In this document: positions 44,610 to 54,073 of the stretch, piece by piece
Layout: every line of letters starts with the position of its first letter
Numbering within the stretch: the stretch's first letter is position 1
Source: Paenibacillus tundrae
GTDB lineage: Bacteria; Bacillota; Bacilli; Paenibacillales; Paenibacillaceae
Reading direction: 5' to 3'
NCBI RefSeq assembly: GCF_030812775.1
Contig: NZ_JAUSTI010000009.1
Coordinates: forward strand, 62,001 to 126,000
Length of the DNA: 64,000 bases
Notes under the pieces: model-generated
The model's database searches: none
What the model was told of the DNA's origin: nothing
What the model saw: only the letters and a program-made list of their open reading frames with translations
Translations under genes and position numbers: made by a program

Positions 44610-45929
44610 ATGGAACAATTCAGATTACCGAAAATACCGATGCCACCTGTTGCTGTGCCACAATCCATTCAGGCGGTACTGGAAGAGGCGGAACAGAAGC
44701 TGGCTCACCGACCGAAGCTGCTTCAGTTATTCAAGAACTGTTTTCCCAATACGATCGAGACCACAACGAAGTTAATGGAGGATGGTACAACGTTTGTGAT
44801 CACTGGAGATATTCCAGCTTCCTGGCTGCGTGATTCCGTTGAACAGGTAATCCACTACATTCCCTTTGCGAAGGAAGACGAGGATCTGCAACGCATTATT
44901 GGCGGGCTGATTAAGCGTCACATCCAATATGTACACATTGATCCGTATGCGAATGCCTTCAACGAAACCGCTAATGACTGGCACTGGAACACAACGGACG
45001 AGACGGACATGTCGCCATGGGTATGGGAACGCAAATTCGAGATCGACTCCTTATGCTTCGTTGTGAGATTGGCGTATCTATATTGGAAAGAAACCGAACT
45101 GACGGATATTTTCGATACCAGTTTCAAGGCAGCGATGCGTAAAATGATTGATCTGTTCAAAGTCGAACAGCACCATATGGAGCAATCCCCTTATCGTTTC
45201 ACACGTAATAACGGCATCCCAACAGACTCTCTCCGTAATCATGGTAAAGGTATGCCTGTGAATTATACGGGAATGATCTGGTCAGGCTTCCGTTCCAGTG
45301 ACGATGCGTGTGATTTCCACTACAACATCCCGGGGAATATGTTTGCGGTTGTTGCTTTGCGTCAAATGCAGGAGTTTGCGGAATGGGTGTTCAGAGATAT
45401 GTCATTGTTGCAGGAGCTTAAGGATCTGGAACAGGACGTGGATCATGGTATTCAATTGTACGGTATTTATCGACATCCTGAATTTGGACCCATCTATGCG
45501 TACGAAACGGATGGCTACGGGAACTACTGTCTGATGGACGATGCGGGTACACCTGGACTCATGTCTATTCCATATCTCGGTTACGTCACAGCGGATGATC
45601 CAATTTATCAAAATACTCGCCGGTTTGCTCTAAGTAAAGAGAATCCTTTCTATTATGAAGGCAAAGTTGCCAAAGGAATCGGCAGCCCGCACACACCACC
45701 GAATTACATCTGGCATATGGGCTTGTCGATGCAAGGATTGACTGCACAATCAGACGAGGAAAAGCTGGAGATCATTCGTATGCTTGAAGCGACGGATGCG
45801 GATACAGGTTATATGCATGAAGGCTTTCATGCGGATGATCCAACCATTTTTACACGAAAATGGTTTGCATGGTCGAACAGCCTATTCTCCCAGTTAATTT
45901 ATAAATCGATGAAGGCTGGTCTGCTATGA
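44610..45929 (+). CDS. Exo-alpha-1,6-mannosidase (GH125)
   Basis: 439 residues, cytoplasmic. It matches GH125 (formerly DUF1237), an inverting (alpha/alpha)6-barrel enzyme specific for non-reducing alpha-1,6-mannose. Recognisable blocks are GDIPASWLRDS, NAFNE, WVWERKFEIDSL and YTGMIWSGFRSSDDAC. In Streptococcus pneumoniae GH125 works with GH38 on N-glycans. ATG 44610 follows GGAGTG at 10 nt; GTG 44598 sits too close to the site. It overlaps the next gene by four bases. Confidence 0.95.
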   Translation: MEQFRLPKIPMPPVAVPQSIQAVLEEAEQKLAHRPKLLQLFKNCFPNTIETTTKLMEDGTTFVITGDIPASWLRDSVEQVIHYIPFAKEDEDLQRIIGGLIKRHIQYVHIDPYANAFNETANDWHWNTTDETDMSPWVWERKFEIDSLCFVVRLAYLYWKETELTDIFDTSFKAAMRKMIDLFKVEQHHMEQSPYRFTRNNGIPTDSLRNHGKGMPVNYTGMIWSGFRSSDDACDFHYNIPGNMFAVVALRQMQEFAEWVFRDMSLLQELKDLEQDVDHGIQLYGIYRHPEFGPIYAYETDGYGNYCLMDDAGTPGLMSIPYLGYVTADDPIYQNTRRFALSKENPFYYEGKVAKGIGSPHTPPNYIWHMGLSMQGLTAQSDEEKLEIIRMLEATDADTGYMHEGFHADDPTIFTRKWFAWSNSLFSQLIYKSMKAGLL

Positions 45930-48900
45930 GCAATGCACAGATGAATAAATCCCAATTGATCATTTTTGCTGACCCGAATTTTCCGGTAGAAAATGCTCTA
46001 CCTTCTAAGCAGGCTGTGGATACATGGCAAGCGAGAGAAGAAATTGTTGTTGCAGATGCACATCAACTAGCTGAGCTGTTAAATTCCACCGCAGGTGAAG
46101 GCTGTCTAGTGAATCTGCACGCGCCTTATTTTCCCAAATCAGCCTGGACAGCAATTATCGCCTATCTACGGCAGGGAGGGAACCTGATTAGTGTCGGTGG
46201 GGCGCCTTTCAAGCGACCTGTGCGAGAAGAAGCTGGAGCATGGATCGTGGAATCGGAGCAAACAGCATACCATCAAGAACTATACATTCATGAGGCTTTA
46301 AGTGTATCTTCAGCCAAAGTTCAAACGATCACTGCTACAGAACAAATTCCACTTCTTGCTGGCAAAGAGGGACTGTTTCAGATCGCTGATACGTGGAATT
46401 TAGTTCCGCACACGACAAAAAACAGTGATTTACCTCACCAGATGGGTTCGGCTGGAACCATGAGTACACAGATCTACCCGCTGCTGTGCGGATGGAGTAA
46501 GGACGAACGTAAAATCTCAGCTCCTGTTGTGTTATGGGAAAATTCACGCAGTACGTTTAGTGGTTCACGCTGGATGTTTGTCCATGTGCCACTTACGACC
46601 TCCTTTTGGGAGCAGGATGGTGCGACGGAAATGTTGAGATGGGCACAGTTCTGTGCCAAAGGCGTAACCGAGCTGTCCTTGAAACCAAATTATGCTACTT
46701 ACGAGCCTGGTGAACGGCCAGTTTTGACCCTCCAAGGCCAGATTTTAAATCGTACAGGAGTCAGATGTATTTCGCCAGAATTGTGGACATTTGATGTAAC
46801 GATTGAACGGGAGGATCGTGCAAAAGGCACATCCGAAAACGTATGGAGTCACCAGATCGAGATGGCGCTTTCCGGTGAACAGCAGTTCATTCGCCTGCCC
46901 CTTCCAATTACTGTGCAGCCTGGACTATACCGCATCGTATGTCATGCGCAGGCAGCGGACGGGGAAGTGCGAATTCTGCGCCAAGGCTTCTGGGGACAGG
47001 ATGCTCCATTGCTTGAAGAGGGAGAAGTCATCACCCGCAGTAGAGATTATTTTGTAAAAGACGGCCGGCCATTGCCTGTGGTAGGTATGACCTATATGAC
47101 CTCTGATGTGGCGCGCAAATTCCTGTTCCTGCCGAATGCGGACGTGTGGGATCGGGATATGGAACAGATGGCGAAAGCGGGCATTAACTGGATTCGAACA
47201 GGAATCTGGACAGCCTATCGCAATATGATGCAGGTTGATGGTCATATGGCAGAGGATGTGCTTCGTGCGATTGATGCCTTCCTGTTAACAGCTAAGCGCC
47301 ACGGCTTGCAGGTCACTTTCACGTTCTTCTCCTTTACACCCGAGACATGGGAAGGCACGAATCCGTATTTGGATCCACAAAGTGTTGAGGCGCAGAAGCG
47401 TTTTATCCGCAGTATCGTCAGTCGACATAAACATACGACCCATGTGGATTGGGATCTAATTAACGAGCCATCCATGTTCGATCCAGTACGTATTTTCTCG
47501 GATGGTCCACGCTCGGCTAGGGATTCCCATGAACAGCAGGCTTTTGTGGAGTGGCTGCAACAGCGGCATGAATCGATTGAAGTACTTCAGGAGGCATGGA
47601 ACATGTCACCTCATCAGCTTCCTGATTTTGCGGCCGCAATCATTCCAGAGCCGGAAGACATTAATTTTGACGTACAGGATATGCACAAGGCGAAGAAAGG
47701 AACGCGCTGGCTTGATTATTGTCTCTTTTCTATGGAGATGCACAATGCATGGGTTCAAGAACTTGTTCATGCAATTAAGGATCTGGTACCCCACCATTTG
47801 GTCACCGTTGGACAGGATGAAGCCCTTGGCGCACAGCGTCCTTCTCCATTCTTTTATGAGTGTGAGGTGGACTACACAACGGTACATTCCTGGTGGCTGA
47901 ACGATGATCTGATCTGGGATGGCATTTTTACCAAAACGCCACATAAGCCCAATCTCATCCAGGAGACGGGCGTCATGTATGTGGAAACACCGGACGGAAG
48001 AGCCAAACGTACAGAGGAGGAACTCCATAACATCCTTGAACGCAAATACGCTTATGCATTTGCTACAGGGGGTGCAGGAGCGGTGCAATGGATCTGGAAT
48101 ACCAACTTCTATATGGATAATGCGAATGAGTCCCATATCGGAGCACTTCGCGCAGATGGTACGGAGAAACCGGAGGCGGATGTATCGTACGCGTATGGAC
48201 GATTTATCCACGAGGTTCGTGATCTCTTCGAGGATCGGGAGCTTGAGGAGATTGCGGTAGTGTTCCCCTATTCTAACGACTTTTCGAACCGTTCCCTGGC
48301 TTATGATGCTACAACCAAGCTCACTCGTGTGATGTCTTATGATCTCAAACTACCATTCCGCGCCGTATCGGAGTATCACCTCGAAGCGTTGGAGCAGCAA
48401 CCACCGAAGCTAGTGATTGTGCCGAGTCCACACAATATGGATCGTGATGCATTGCGTCAATTGTTTGCGTTTACTGAGCAAAAAGGATTAAGTCTGCTTA
48501 TCACTGGGCCGCTGGGGCTGGACGCTTACTGGAAGCCAAATGACTTCGCAGATCATATCGTTGGTAAACGAACATTGGGTAACGTACAGCGTGAAGAACG
48601 ATTATATATAAATGGAATGAACCACAGGTTAACTTATGGACGACGTCGTATTGCTGAGGTCGCGAAGGAGACATTAGCTGGTCGGGATTATGGCAACCCG
48701 GATGAGGTAACCGTTAAGACCTGGGGAAAAGGTAAATTGATCTGGACGCCGCTACCGCTGGAGTTAAACGGACGGGATGAGCCACTGGCAGCGTTGTATC
48801 GTTATGCGACTGGTATTGCCGGTGTGCATGAGGAACTGGAATGGGGATCTGGCGGAGACATTGCGGGAATCTACGGCCGGAAGCTGAGTTTTCCAAAAGG

Positions 48901-49099
48901 GAATGTATTTGTGTTTGTATCAGAGTCTTCAATGAATCATCAAGTACAAGTAAGAGACAAACGTTCAGGCGTTTCATATACGTTCCAACTGGAGAAAGAC
49001 CGTTCCGTGCTGTTTGCCACAGACTCAGATGGCAAGTTGCTTGCAGTATATCGTCCTGATGAGGTTGAGATTATACAACAAGACGGAGAGGTAGGATAA
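45926..49099 (+). CDS. Large clan GH-A glycosidase, candidate beta-mannosidase
   Basis: 1057 residues, no signal peptide. The N-terminal ~250 residues look like a Rossmann/amidotransferase-like domain, then a beta-sandwich, then a TIM barrel with acid/base E514 in DWDLINEPSMF and nucleophile E680 in LIQETGVMYV. A GH42-type trimerisation-like domain (LVIVPSPHNMDRDALRQL, LLITGPLG) follows. I cannot assign a GH number: GH42, GH164 and GH5-like relatives are possible. A beta-mannosidase acting on Man-beta-1,4-GlcNAc would complete the pathway (inference). ATG 45926 overlaps the GH125 stop as ATGA. Confidence 0.8.
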   Translation: MSNAQMNKSQLIIFADPNFPVENALPSKQAVDTWQAREEIVVADAHQLAELLNSTAGEGCLVNLHAPYFPKSAWTAIIAYLRQGGNLISVGGAPFKRPVREEAGAWIVESEQTAYHQELYIHEALSVSSAKVQTITATEQIPLLAGKEGLFQIADTWNLVPHTTKNSDLPHQMGSAGTMSTQIYPLLCGWSKDERKISAPVVLWENSRSTFSGSRWMFVHVPLTTSFWEQDGATEMLRWAQFCAKGVTELSLKPNYATYEPGERPVLTLQGQILNRTGVRCISPELWTFDVTIEREDRAKGTSENVWSHQIEMALSGEQQFIRLPLPITVQPGLYRIVCHAQAADGEVRILRQGFWGQDAPLLEEGEVITRSRDYFVKDGRPLPVVGMTYMTSDVARKFLFLPNADVWDRDMEQMAKAGINWIRTGIWTAYRNMMQVDGHMAEDVLRAIDAFLLTAKRHGLQVTFTFFSFTPETWEGTNPYLDPQSVEAQKRFIRSIVSRHKHTTHVDWDLINEPSMFDPVRIFSDGPRSARDSHEQQAFVEWLQQRHESIEVLQEAWNMSPHQLPDFAAAIIPEPEDINFDVQDMHKAKKGTRWLDYCLFSMEMHNAWVQELVHAIKDLVPHHLVTVGQDEALGAQRPSPFFYECEVDYTTVHSWWLNDDLIWDGIFTKTPHKPNLIQETGVMYVETPDGRAKRTEEELHNILERKYAYAFATGGAGAVQWIWNTNFYMDNANESHIGALRADGTEKPEADVSYAYGRFIHEVRDLFEDRELEEIAVVFPYSNDFSNRSLAYDATTKLTRVMSYDLKLPFRAVSEYHLEALEQQPPKLVIVPSPHNMDRDALRQLFAFTEQKGLSLLITGPLGLDAYWKPNDFADHIVGKRTLGNVQREERLYINGMNHRLTYGRRRIAEVAKETLAGRDYGNPDEVTVKTWGKGKLIWTPLPLELNGRDEPLAALYRYATGIAGVHEELEWGSGGDIAGIYGRKLSFPKGNVFVFVSESSMNHQVQVRDKRSGVSYTFQLEKDRSVLFATDSDGKLLAVYRPDEVEIIQQDGEVG

Positions 49100-49103
49100 C
49101 ACG

Positions 49104-51968
49104 ATGACCCAACACCATACAGAACCAGCCACACAAGCAGACCAAGATTTAACTACTGGATCAGTAAGCAGACCTCGAAAATCAAAGAGAGCACATATTA
49201 TCTCCCATACGCACTGGGATCGTGAGTGGTACCTGCCGTATGAGAAGCATCATATGCGATTGGTACAACTGGTAGATTCGCTGTTGGATCAATTGGATGA
49301 GGGACTGGATTACAAAAGCTTTTACTTGGATGGGCAGACGATTATTATTGAGGATTACCTCCAGGTTCGTCCAGAGCAGAAGGAACGACTGGAGAAGCAT
49401 ATCCGTAATGGAAGAATTGTCATTGGTCCTTGGTACATTTTGCAGGATGCATTCTTGACGAGCGGGGAAGCCAATGTGCGCAATATGCAGGTTGGGCATC
49501 AGGATGCCAAGCGTTATGGCACACCCTCGAAGATCGGTTATTTTCCTGATACGTTTGGTCTGGTTGGGCAGACCCCGCAGCTCATGCTGCAATCGGGGAT
49601 TGATAATGTCTTCTTTGGTCGTGGCGTTAAACCTACAGGTTTTAACAATACGGTATCAGATGAAGGATATGAGTCCAGCTTCTCCGAGCTGATGTGGGAA
49701 GGGCCGGATGGATCAAAAGTGCTTGGGGTTTTGTTTGCTAACTGGTACTCGAATGGGAATGAGGTTCCGGTGGATGAGGCGTCAGCTCAGAAGTTTTGGG
49801 AAACCAAGCTTGCAGACGCAGAAAAATATGCTTCGACCAATGAGTTGTTGTACATGAACGGTTGTGATCATCAGCCGATCCAGCGGGACCTGCCAGAAGC
49901 CATTCGGATAGCGGAACAGTTATACCCGGATATCGAGTTTGTTCACTCCAATTTTCCAGATTATCTAGAAGCACTGAGAGGAAATGCTGAACATGAGCTA
50001 TCCACGGTAAAAGGGGAACTACGTAGTCAGCGTACGGATGGCTGGGGAACCCTTGTGAATACGGCCTCCGCTCGTGTGTATCTCAAGCAAATGAATCAAT
50101 TGGGGCAAGCGATGCTGGAAAAAGTGGCTGAGCCACTGGCGTCCTATGCGTATTTGCTTGGACACACCTATCCGCATGATCAATTGACGTATGCTTGGAA
50201 AACGTTAATGCAAAACCATCCACATGATAGTATCTGTGGGTGCAGTGTGGACGAGGTACATCGCGAAATGGTCACCCGATTCGACAAGAGTCGTCATGTA
50301 GCTGAAGCTTTGGCTGAGCAGAGCAGCAGCGAGATCGCTAGCATGGTGGATACATCCATCTTTAGCAGCTATGGCGAGGATGCACGACCACTCATTACCT
50401 TCAATACAACAGGTTGGGAACGTAGCGGTGTTGTGCAGATGGAACTGGATGCTGTTTGTCGATACTTCCGAGATGGCTATTCTTTGGAAGAGATGGCTCT
50501 TCAGATGAATAAAGTTGACCTATCCAATCGCATTCTGGTTGATCAACATGGTGCATCTATCCCATGCACAGTAGAGGATCTTGGTCTGCAATTCGGCTAT
50601 GATCTACCAGATGATCGCTTTCGCCAGCCATACAGTTGCAGACGGGTCAGAATCACTTTTGAAGCGGAGAAGGTGCCTGCACTTGGCTTGAAAACATATG
50701 CCTGGGTTCGTAGTGAAGGGGGAGCTAATAAAAAGGTTCATGAAGGAGACCTCACCAATGGAGCCATATTAAGACATATAGAGCGTGGTATGGAAAATGA
50801 ACATCTATCGGTTGTGATTGCAGACAACGGTTCGTTTTCACTCACAGATAAACATACAGGTCGTACATATCACGATCTTGGTATGTACGAGGATGTTGGC
50901 GATATCGGGAACGAGTACATGTTCAAACAGCCAGAAAACGAAGTGGCTAGAACCACACAAGATCTTGTGGCAGAGGTACGAGTCATTGAGAATACACCCT
51001 ACCGTATCTCCTACGAGATTGTTCATCATTGGGAAGTTCCTGAATCAGCAGATGAATTACTGGATCGTGAGCAACGGGAACTGATCTATTATCCTTACCG
51101 CAAAGCGCAACGTTCTGCGAGAATGATCCCGTTTAAGATTCGTACAGTTGTATCGCTCAGTCGAAGTGGAAAAGGAATTCACATGGAAACGACCTTTAAC
51201 AATCAAGCGAAGGATCATCGGGTGCGGGCTCTTTTCCCAACAGATCTGAAGACTACTGTTCACCATGCGGATTCCATGTTCGAGATCGCTACAAGGGATA
51301 ATATGCCTGCACCAGAGTGGCAAAATCCTAGCAATACGCAGCATCAGCAGAGCTTTGTAGATGTGAGTGAAGACCAGGCCGGATTAGTCGTTGCCAACCT
51401 AGGTCTGAACGAGTATGAAGTCCTTCAGGATGGACGCAATACGATTGCCATTACCTTACTGCGAGCTGTCGGTGAACTCGGAGACTGGGGATTGTTCCCG
51501 ACACCAGAAGCCCAATGTTTGGGAGAGCATTCGTTTCAACTGGAGATCATCCCGCATCATGGACGTGCTGCAGCCGCAGATGCATACATCCAGGCTTATC
51601 AATTCCAAGTGCCTTGGACATGGGTACAAACTGAAGTACACCGGGGTGATCTCACACCTAGTCATTCCCTACTTGCATGGCAAGGGGAAGGGTTGGCATT
51701 TTCATCACTCAAGGTCAATGCGGATTCAGGTGATCTGATGCTTCGCTGGTACAACATGACAACAGAAGCGACTACACTGAGACTGGCTGTAACTCCGACA
51801 AGCTCACTTCCATGGGAAGCCATGTATAAGAGTAATGTGCTGGAGGAAGAGGGGGAGACGTATGAGTCTAGCCAGATTGAAGAGACTTCATCTGTATCCT
51901 TTGCAAGCAAGGAATGGATCATGCAGACGGGAGCATGTGAAATTGTAACCGTGGGTCTTCGGCGTTAA
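49104..51968 (+). CDS. Alpha-mannosidase, GH38 (MngB/SpGH38-like)
   Basis: 954 residues, cytoplasmic. The catalytic domain starts HIISHTHWDREWYLPYE (metal ligands His and Asp). Nucleophile D149 is in GYFPDTFGLVGQ, and the HPHDSICGCSVDEVH block is typical of the subfamily holding MngB and the streptococcal alpha-1,3-mannosidase. The first 28 residues are an extra Gln/Thr-rich extension. It differs in architecture from the GH38 at 41420, so the two probably split alpha-linkages. 4 nt after the GH-A gene; the last gene of the operon. Confidence 0.93.
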   Translation: MTQHHTEPATQADQDLTTGSVSRPRKSKRAHIISHTHWDREWYLPYEKHHMRLVQLVDSLLDQLDEGLDYKSFYLDGQTIIIEDYLQVRPEQKERLEKHIRNGRIVIGPWYILQDAFLTSGEANVRNMQVGHQDAKRYGTPSKIGYFPDTFGLVGQTPQLMLQSGIDNVFFGRGVKPTGFNNTVSDEGYESSFSELMWEGPDGSKVLGVLFANWYSNGNEVPVDEASAQKFWETKLADAEKYASTNELLYMNGCDHQPIQRDLPEAIRIAEQLYPDIEFVHSNFPDYLEALRGNAEHELSTVKGELRSQRTDGWGTLVNTASARVYLKQMNQLGQAMLEKVAEPLASYAYLLGHTYPHDQLTYAWKTLMQNHPHDSICGCSVDEVHREMVTRFDKSRHVAEALAEQSSSEIASMVDTSIFSSYGEDARPLITFNTTGWERSGVVQMELDAVCRYFRDGYSLEEMALQMNKVDLSNRILVDQHGASIPCTVEDLGLQFGYDLPDDRFRQPYSCRRVRITFEAEKVPALGLKTYAWVRSEGGANKKVHEGDLTNGAILRHIERGMENEHLSVVIADNGSFSLTDKHTGRTYHDLGMYEDVGDIGNEYMFKQPENEVARTTQDLVAEVRVIENTPYRISYEIVHHWEVPESADELLDREQRELIYYPYRKAQRSARMIPFKIRTVVSLSRSGKGIHMETTFNNQAKDHRVRALFPTDLKTTVHHADSMFEIATRDNMPAPEWQNPSNTQHQQSFVDVSEDQAGLVVANLGLNEYEVLQDGRNTIAITLLRAVGELGDWGLFPTPEAQCLGEHSFQLEIIPHHGRAAAADAYIQAYQFQVPWTWVQTEVHRGDLTPSHSLLAWQGEGLAFSSLKVNADSGDLMLRWYNMTTEATTLRLAVTPTSSLPWEAMYKSNVLEEEGETYESSQIEETSSVSFASKEWIMQTGACEIVTVGLRR

Positions 51969-52078
51969 TAAGTGCAAGCTTCTAGTTTATAGGATCTGAC
52001 AACTGTATCGTTATAGAGGGATTGTGCTATTTTCCAGAGGTATCCGCTCAGTTTCAGTTGAGTTATTGGTTGCTTTTC

Positions 52079-52165
52079 TATAGAATGAACAGTAGAATTA
52101 CAAAGCGATTGAAGGTTACTGTGTCATCGTAATGGTATAAGTAACGCTTCATTGTTCATTCTATA
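52079..52165. repeat. Long inverted repeat just upstream of dnaI
   Basis: Perfect 13-bp arms TATAGAATGAACA (52079-52091) and TGTTCATTCTATA (52153-52165). Inside, AAGCG/CGCTT and GTTACT/AGTAAC pair as well, giving an 87-nt stem-loop 27 nt before the dnaI start. No T-run follows. It marks the right border of the glycan locus. Confidence 0.65.
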
Positions 52166-52192
52166 CAGACACCATTAAGGGGGCTTGAAGCC

Positions 52193-53143
52193 ATGGAATC
52201 CTTGGGAGGACTGCTTCAGCAGCTTAACCCTTCCTTTCGTGAGCAGTCTCGGCGAATTGCGGCAGAATTGATGGATGATCCATACGTACGCGAGTTCCGT
52301 GCGAGTCATCCTGAACTGAAAGATACACAGATGATGACTGATCTGAGCAAGCTGTTTCAGTATGCCAAAGATTCTAAGAACTGCGCGAATTGTCCGGGAC
52401 TGGACAACTGTCCTAACGATTTTCAGGGTCATTTTTGCAAGCTGGAAGTAGAACATTTTAACGGCAAACCCGAAATTATAGATAAAAAAGCACCTTGCTC
52501 CAAACATATTGCTCGGCAGAATGAACATCTGATTAAACAAAGAATACGTAGTTTCTATGTGGATGAGCGTGCCCTAAATGCGGGTTATGATGATGTGGAA
52601 ATTATGGGCAAGGATCGGATGCGTGCACCGGCGGTAAATCGTGTTCTGCGTTATATTAATGAGACCAAGGAGAACGGGTTGTCTCCTCAAGGGCTGTTCC
52701 TAGAAGGATCATTTGGAACAGGCAAGACGTTTCTCATGTGTTATTTGTTACACGAGCTGGCGGTTGCCGGTCATACAGGTGTTATCATTTATATGCCTGA
52801 TTTTGTAGAGGATCTTAAATCGATGATTACGGATGGACAGAAGGTTAAGGAAACGACAGATATTCTGAAGAGCTGCGACCTGCTGATCTTTGATGATATT
52901 GGAGCTGAGAATCTGAATCCATGGGTTCGTGACCATGTGATGGGTTCCATATTGAACTACCGTATGAATCGCAAGCCTACGTTCTACACGTCGAATTATA
53001 ACTTGGAGGGGCTAGAGAAACATCTGAGCTTCACAAGTAAGGACGGCGAGGAAATGAACAAGGGTCAACGTTTGATGGATCGAATTCGTCCATTTGTAGA
53101 CGTTGTATCCGTTCGTGGGGAGAATCAGCGGGGTAAACGTTGA
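52193..53143 (+). CDS. dnaI: Primosomal helicase loader DnaI
   Basis: 316 residues. The N-terminal zinc-binding region has cysteines C-x2-C-x5-C (NCANCPGLDNCP) and a later C. The C-terminal AAA+ domain has Walker A GSFGTGKTF and Walker B LLIFDDIGAE. It loads the replicative helicase with DnaB and DnaD. AAGGGGG is about 10 nt before ATG 52193. In B. subtilis it follows dnaB directly; here the glycan operon intervenes. Confidence 0.95.
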   Translation: MESLGGLLQQLNPSFREQSRRIAAELMDDPYVREFRASHPELKDTQMMTDLSKLFQYAKDSKNCANCPGLDNCPNDFQGHFCKLEVEHFNGKPEIIDKKAPCSKHIARQNEHLIKQRIRSFYVDERALNAGYDDVEIMGKDRMRAPAVNRVLRYINETKENGLSPQGLFLEGSFGTGKTFLMCYLLHELAVAGHTGVIIYMPDFVEDLKSMITDGQKVKETTDILKSCDLLIFDDIGAENLNPWVRDHVMGSILNYRMNRKPTFYTSNYNLEGLEKHLSFTSKDGEEMNKGQRLMDRIRPFVDVVSVRGENQRGKR

Positions 53144-53180
53144 TTCGGATCTGCTTGAACGAAGAATAAGAGTGTTCAGC

Positions 53181-53220
53181 AAAAAGCCCGGTTTTCGCAA
53201 TGCGAAAGCCAGGCTTTTTT
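53181..53220 (+). terminator. dnaI terminator
   Basis: AAAAAGCC...GGCTTTTTT with inner TTTCGCA/TGCGAAA pairing and a T-run. Confidence 0.9.
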
Positions 53221-53245
53221 GGATCTTGCGTGTGACTGTAGTGTT

Positions 53246-53401
53246 CTATTCGGTTAGGAATTTGAAGATAACCATACCGAAGAAGATCACTGTCATTAGG
53301 CCACCCATGCCAGCTACACCCGCAATCAGATCAAATAGATCGTTACGGGGTTCTTCGTTGACATGTTCACGCGGGTCACTGATCCGCACATTTGCATCCA
53401 T
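53246..53401 (-). CDS. 51-residue single-helix membrane protein
   Basis: ATG 53401 on the minus strand is preceded by AAAGGAGG at ideal spacing. The product starts MDANVRISDPREHVNEEP, then has a Gly/Met-rich hydrophobic stretch (LIAGVAGMGGLMTVIFFGMVIF) and ends FLTE. It probably spans the membrane once or twice. Function unknown. It lies convergent with dnaI and divergent from trxA. Confidence 0.7.
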   Translation of the reverse strand: MDANVRISDPREHVNEEPRNDLFDLIAGVAGMGGLMTVIFFGMVIFKFLTE

Positions 53402-53578
53402 GTGATTGCCTCCTTTGGGGATAAACAGCTAAGGCTGAAACCCGGAGTAATTTTAGTATACTTGGAAAAGAAAGCGTTTGTAAAGATTTTGCATTTACAC
53501 CTTAATTCAATAATTATGAAGATTTGATGTTTGATAGATGAACATTGTTCCGTACATTTCACAAGTCAAGAGTACATG

Positions 53579-53620
53579 TGTTATACTGGAAGTGTCGTTC
53601 ACGACGTTACAGGTTATAAT
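53579..53620 (+). promoter_or_regulatory. trxA promoter region
   Basis: An extended -10, TGTTATACT (53579-53587), and a second TATAAT (53615-53620) lie 33-70 nt before trxA. No strong -35 for either. Confidence 0.4.
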
Positions 53621-53652
53621 AACCGTAAGCATATATAAGGAGGACAATTATC

Positions 53653-53970
53653 ATGGCTATTGTTAACGTATCCGATCAATCCTTTAACGCAGAAGTCGAA
53701 GGAGAAGGAACGGTTCTTGTTGATTTCTGGGCGCCTTGGTGCGGTCCTTGTAAAATGCTCGCTCCAATCCTGGAAGAGCTGTCCACTGAAGTTGGCGATG
53801 CAGTGAAAATTGCAAAAGTCAATGTGGATGAAAATCCGGAATCTGCTTCTCGCTTTGGCGTAATGAGCATTCCAACATTGATCTTCTTCAAAGACGGTCA
53901 ACCGGTTGATAAAGTGGTTGGTCTGAACTCCAAAGATGCACTCAAAGGAATTATTGAGAAACACCAATAA
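53653..53970 (+). CDS. trxA: Thioredoxin TrxA
   Basis: 105 residues, the classical thioredoxin. The active site WAPWCGPCK has C30 and C33, and the cis-Pro segment is SIPTL. It reduces protein disulfides using electrons from thioredoxin reductase. AAGGAGG precedes ATG 53653. Monocistronic, with a G+C-rich terminator. Confidence 0.97.
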   Translation: MAIVNVSDQSFNAEVEGEGTVLVDFWAPWCGPCKMLAPILEELSTEVGDAVKIAKVNVDENPESASRFGVMSIPTLIFFKDGQPVDKVVGLNSKDALKGIIEKHQ

Positions 53971-53988
53971 GACATTAGGCTTAACGTT

Positions 53989-54018
53989 CGCCTCCGGTTT
54001 ATATGCCGGGGGCGTTTT
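53989..54018 (+). terminator. trxA terminator
   Basis: CGCCTCCGG (53989-53997) pairs with CCGGGGGCG (54006-54014), then TTTT. Confidence 0.8.
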
Positions 54019-54073
54019 GCGTCGATTGCTATCATATAGGACAATATAAAGTATACTATTCATTATAAGTGCG

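Noticed and set aside
47606..48211. A 201-codon minus-strand frame inside the GH-A gene
   Set aside because: It lies antisense to a well-supported gene with catalytic motifs; composition is Cys/His/Arg-rich as expected for an antisense frame.
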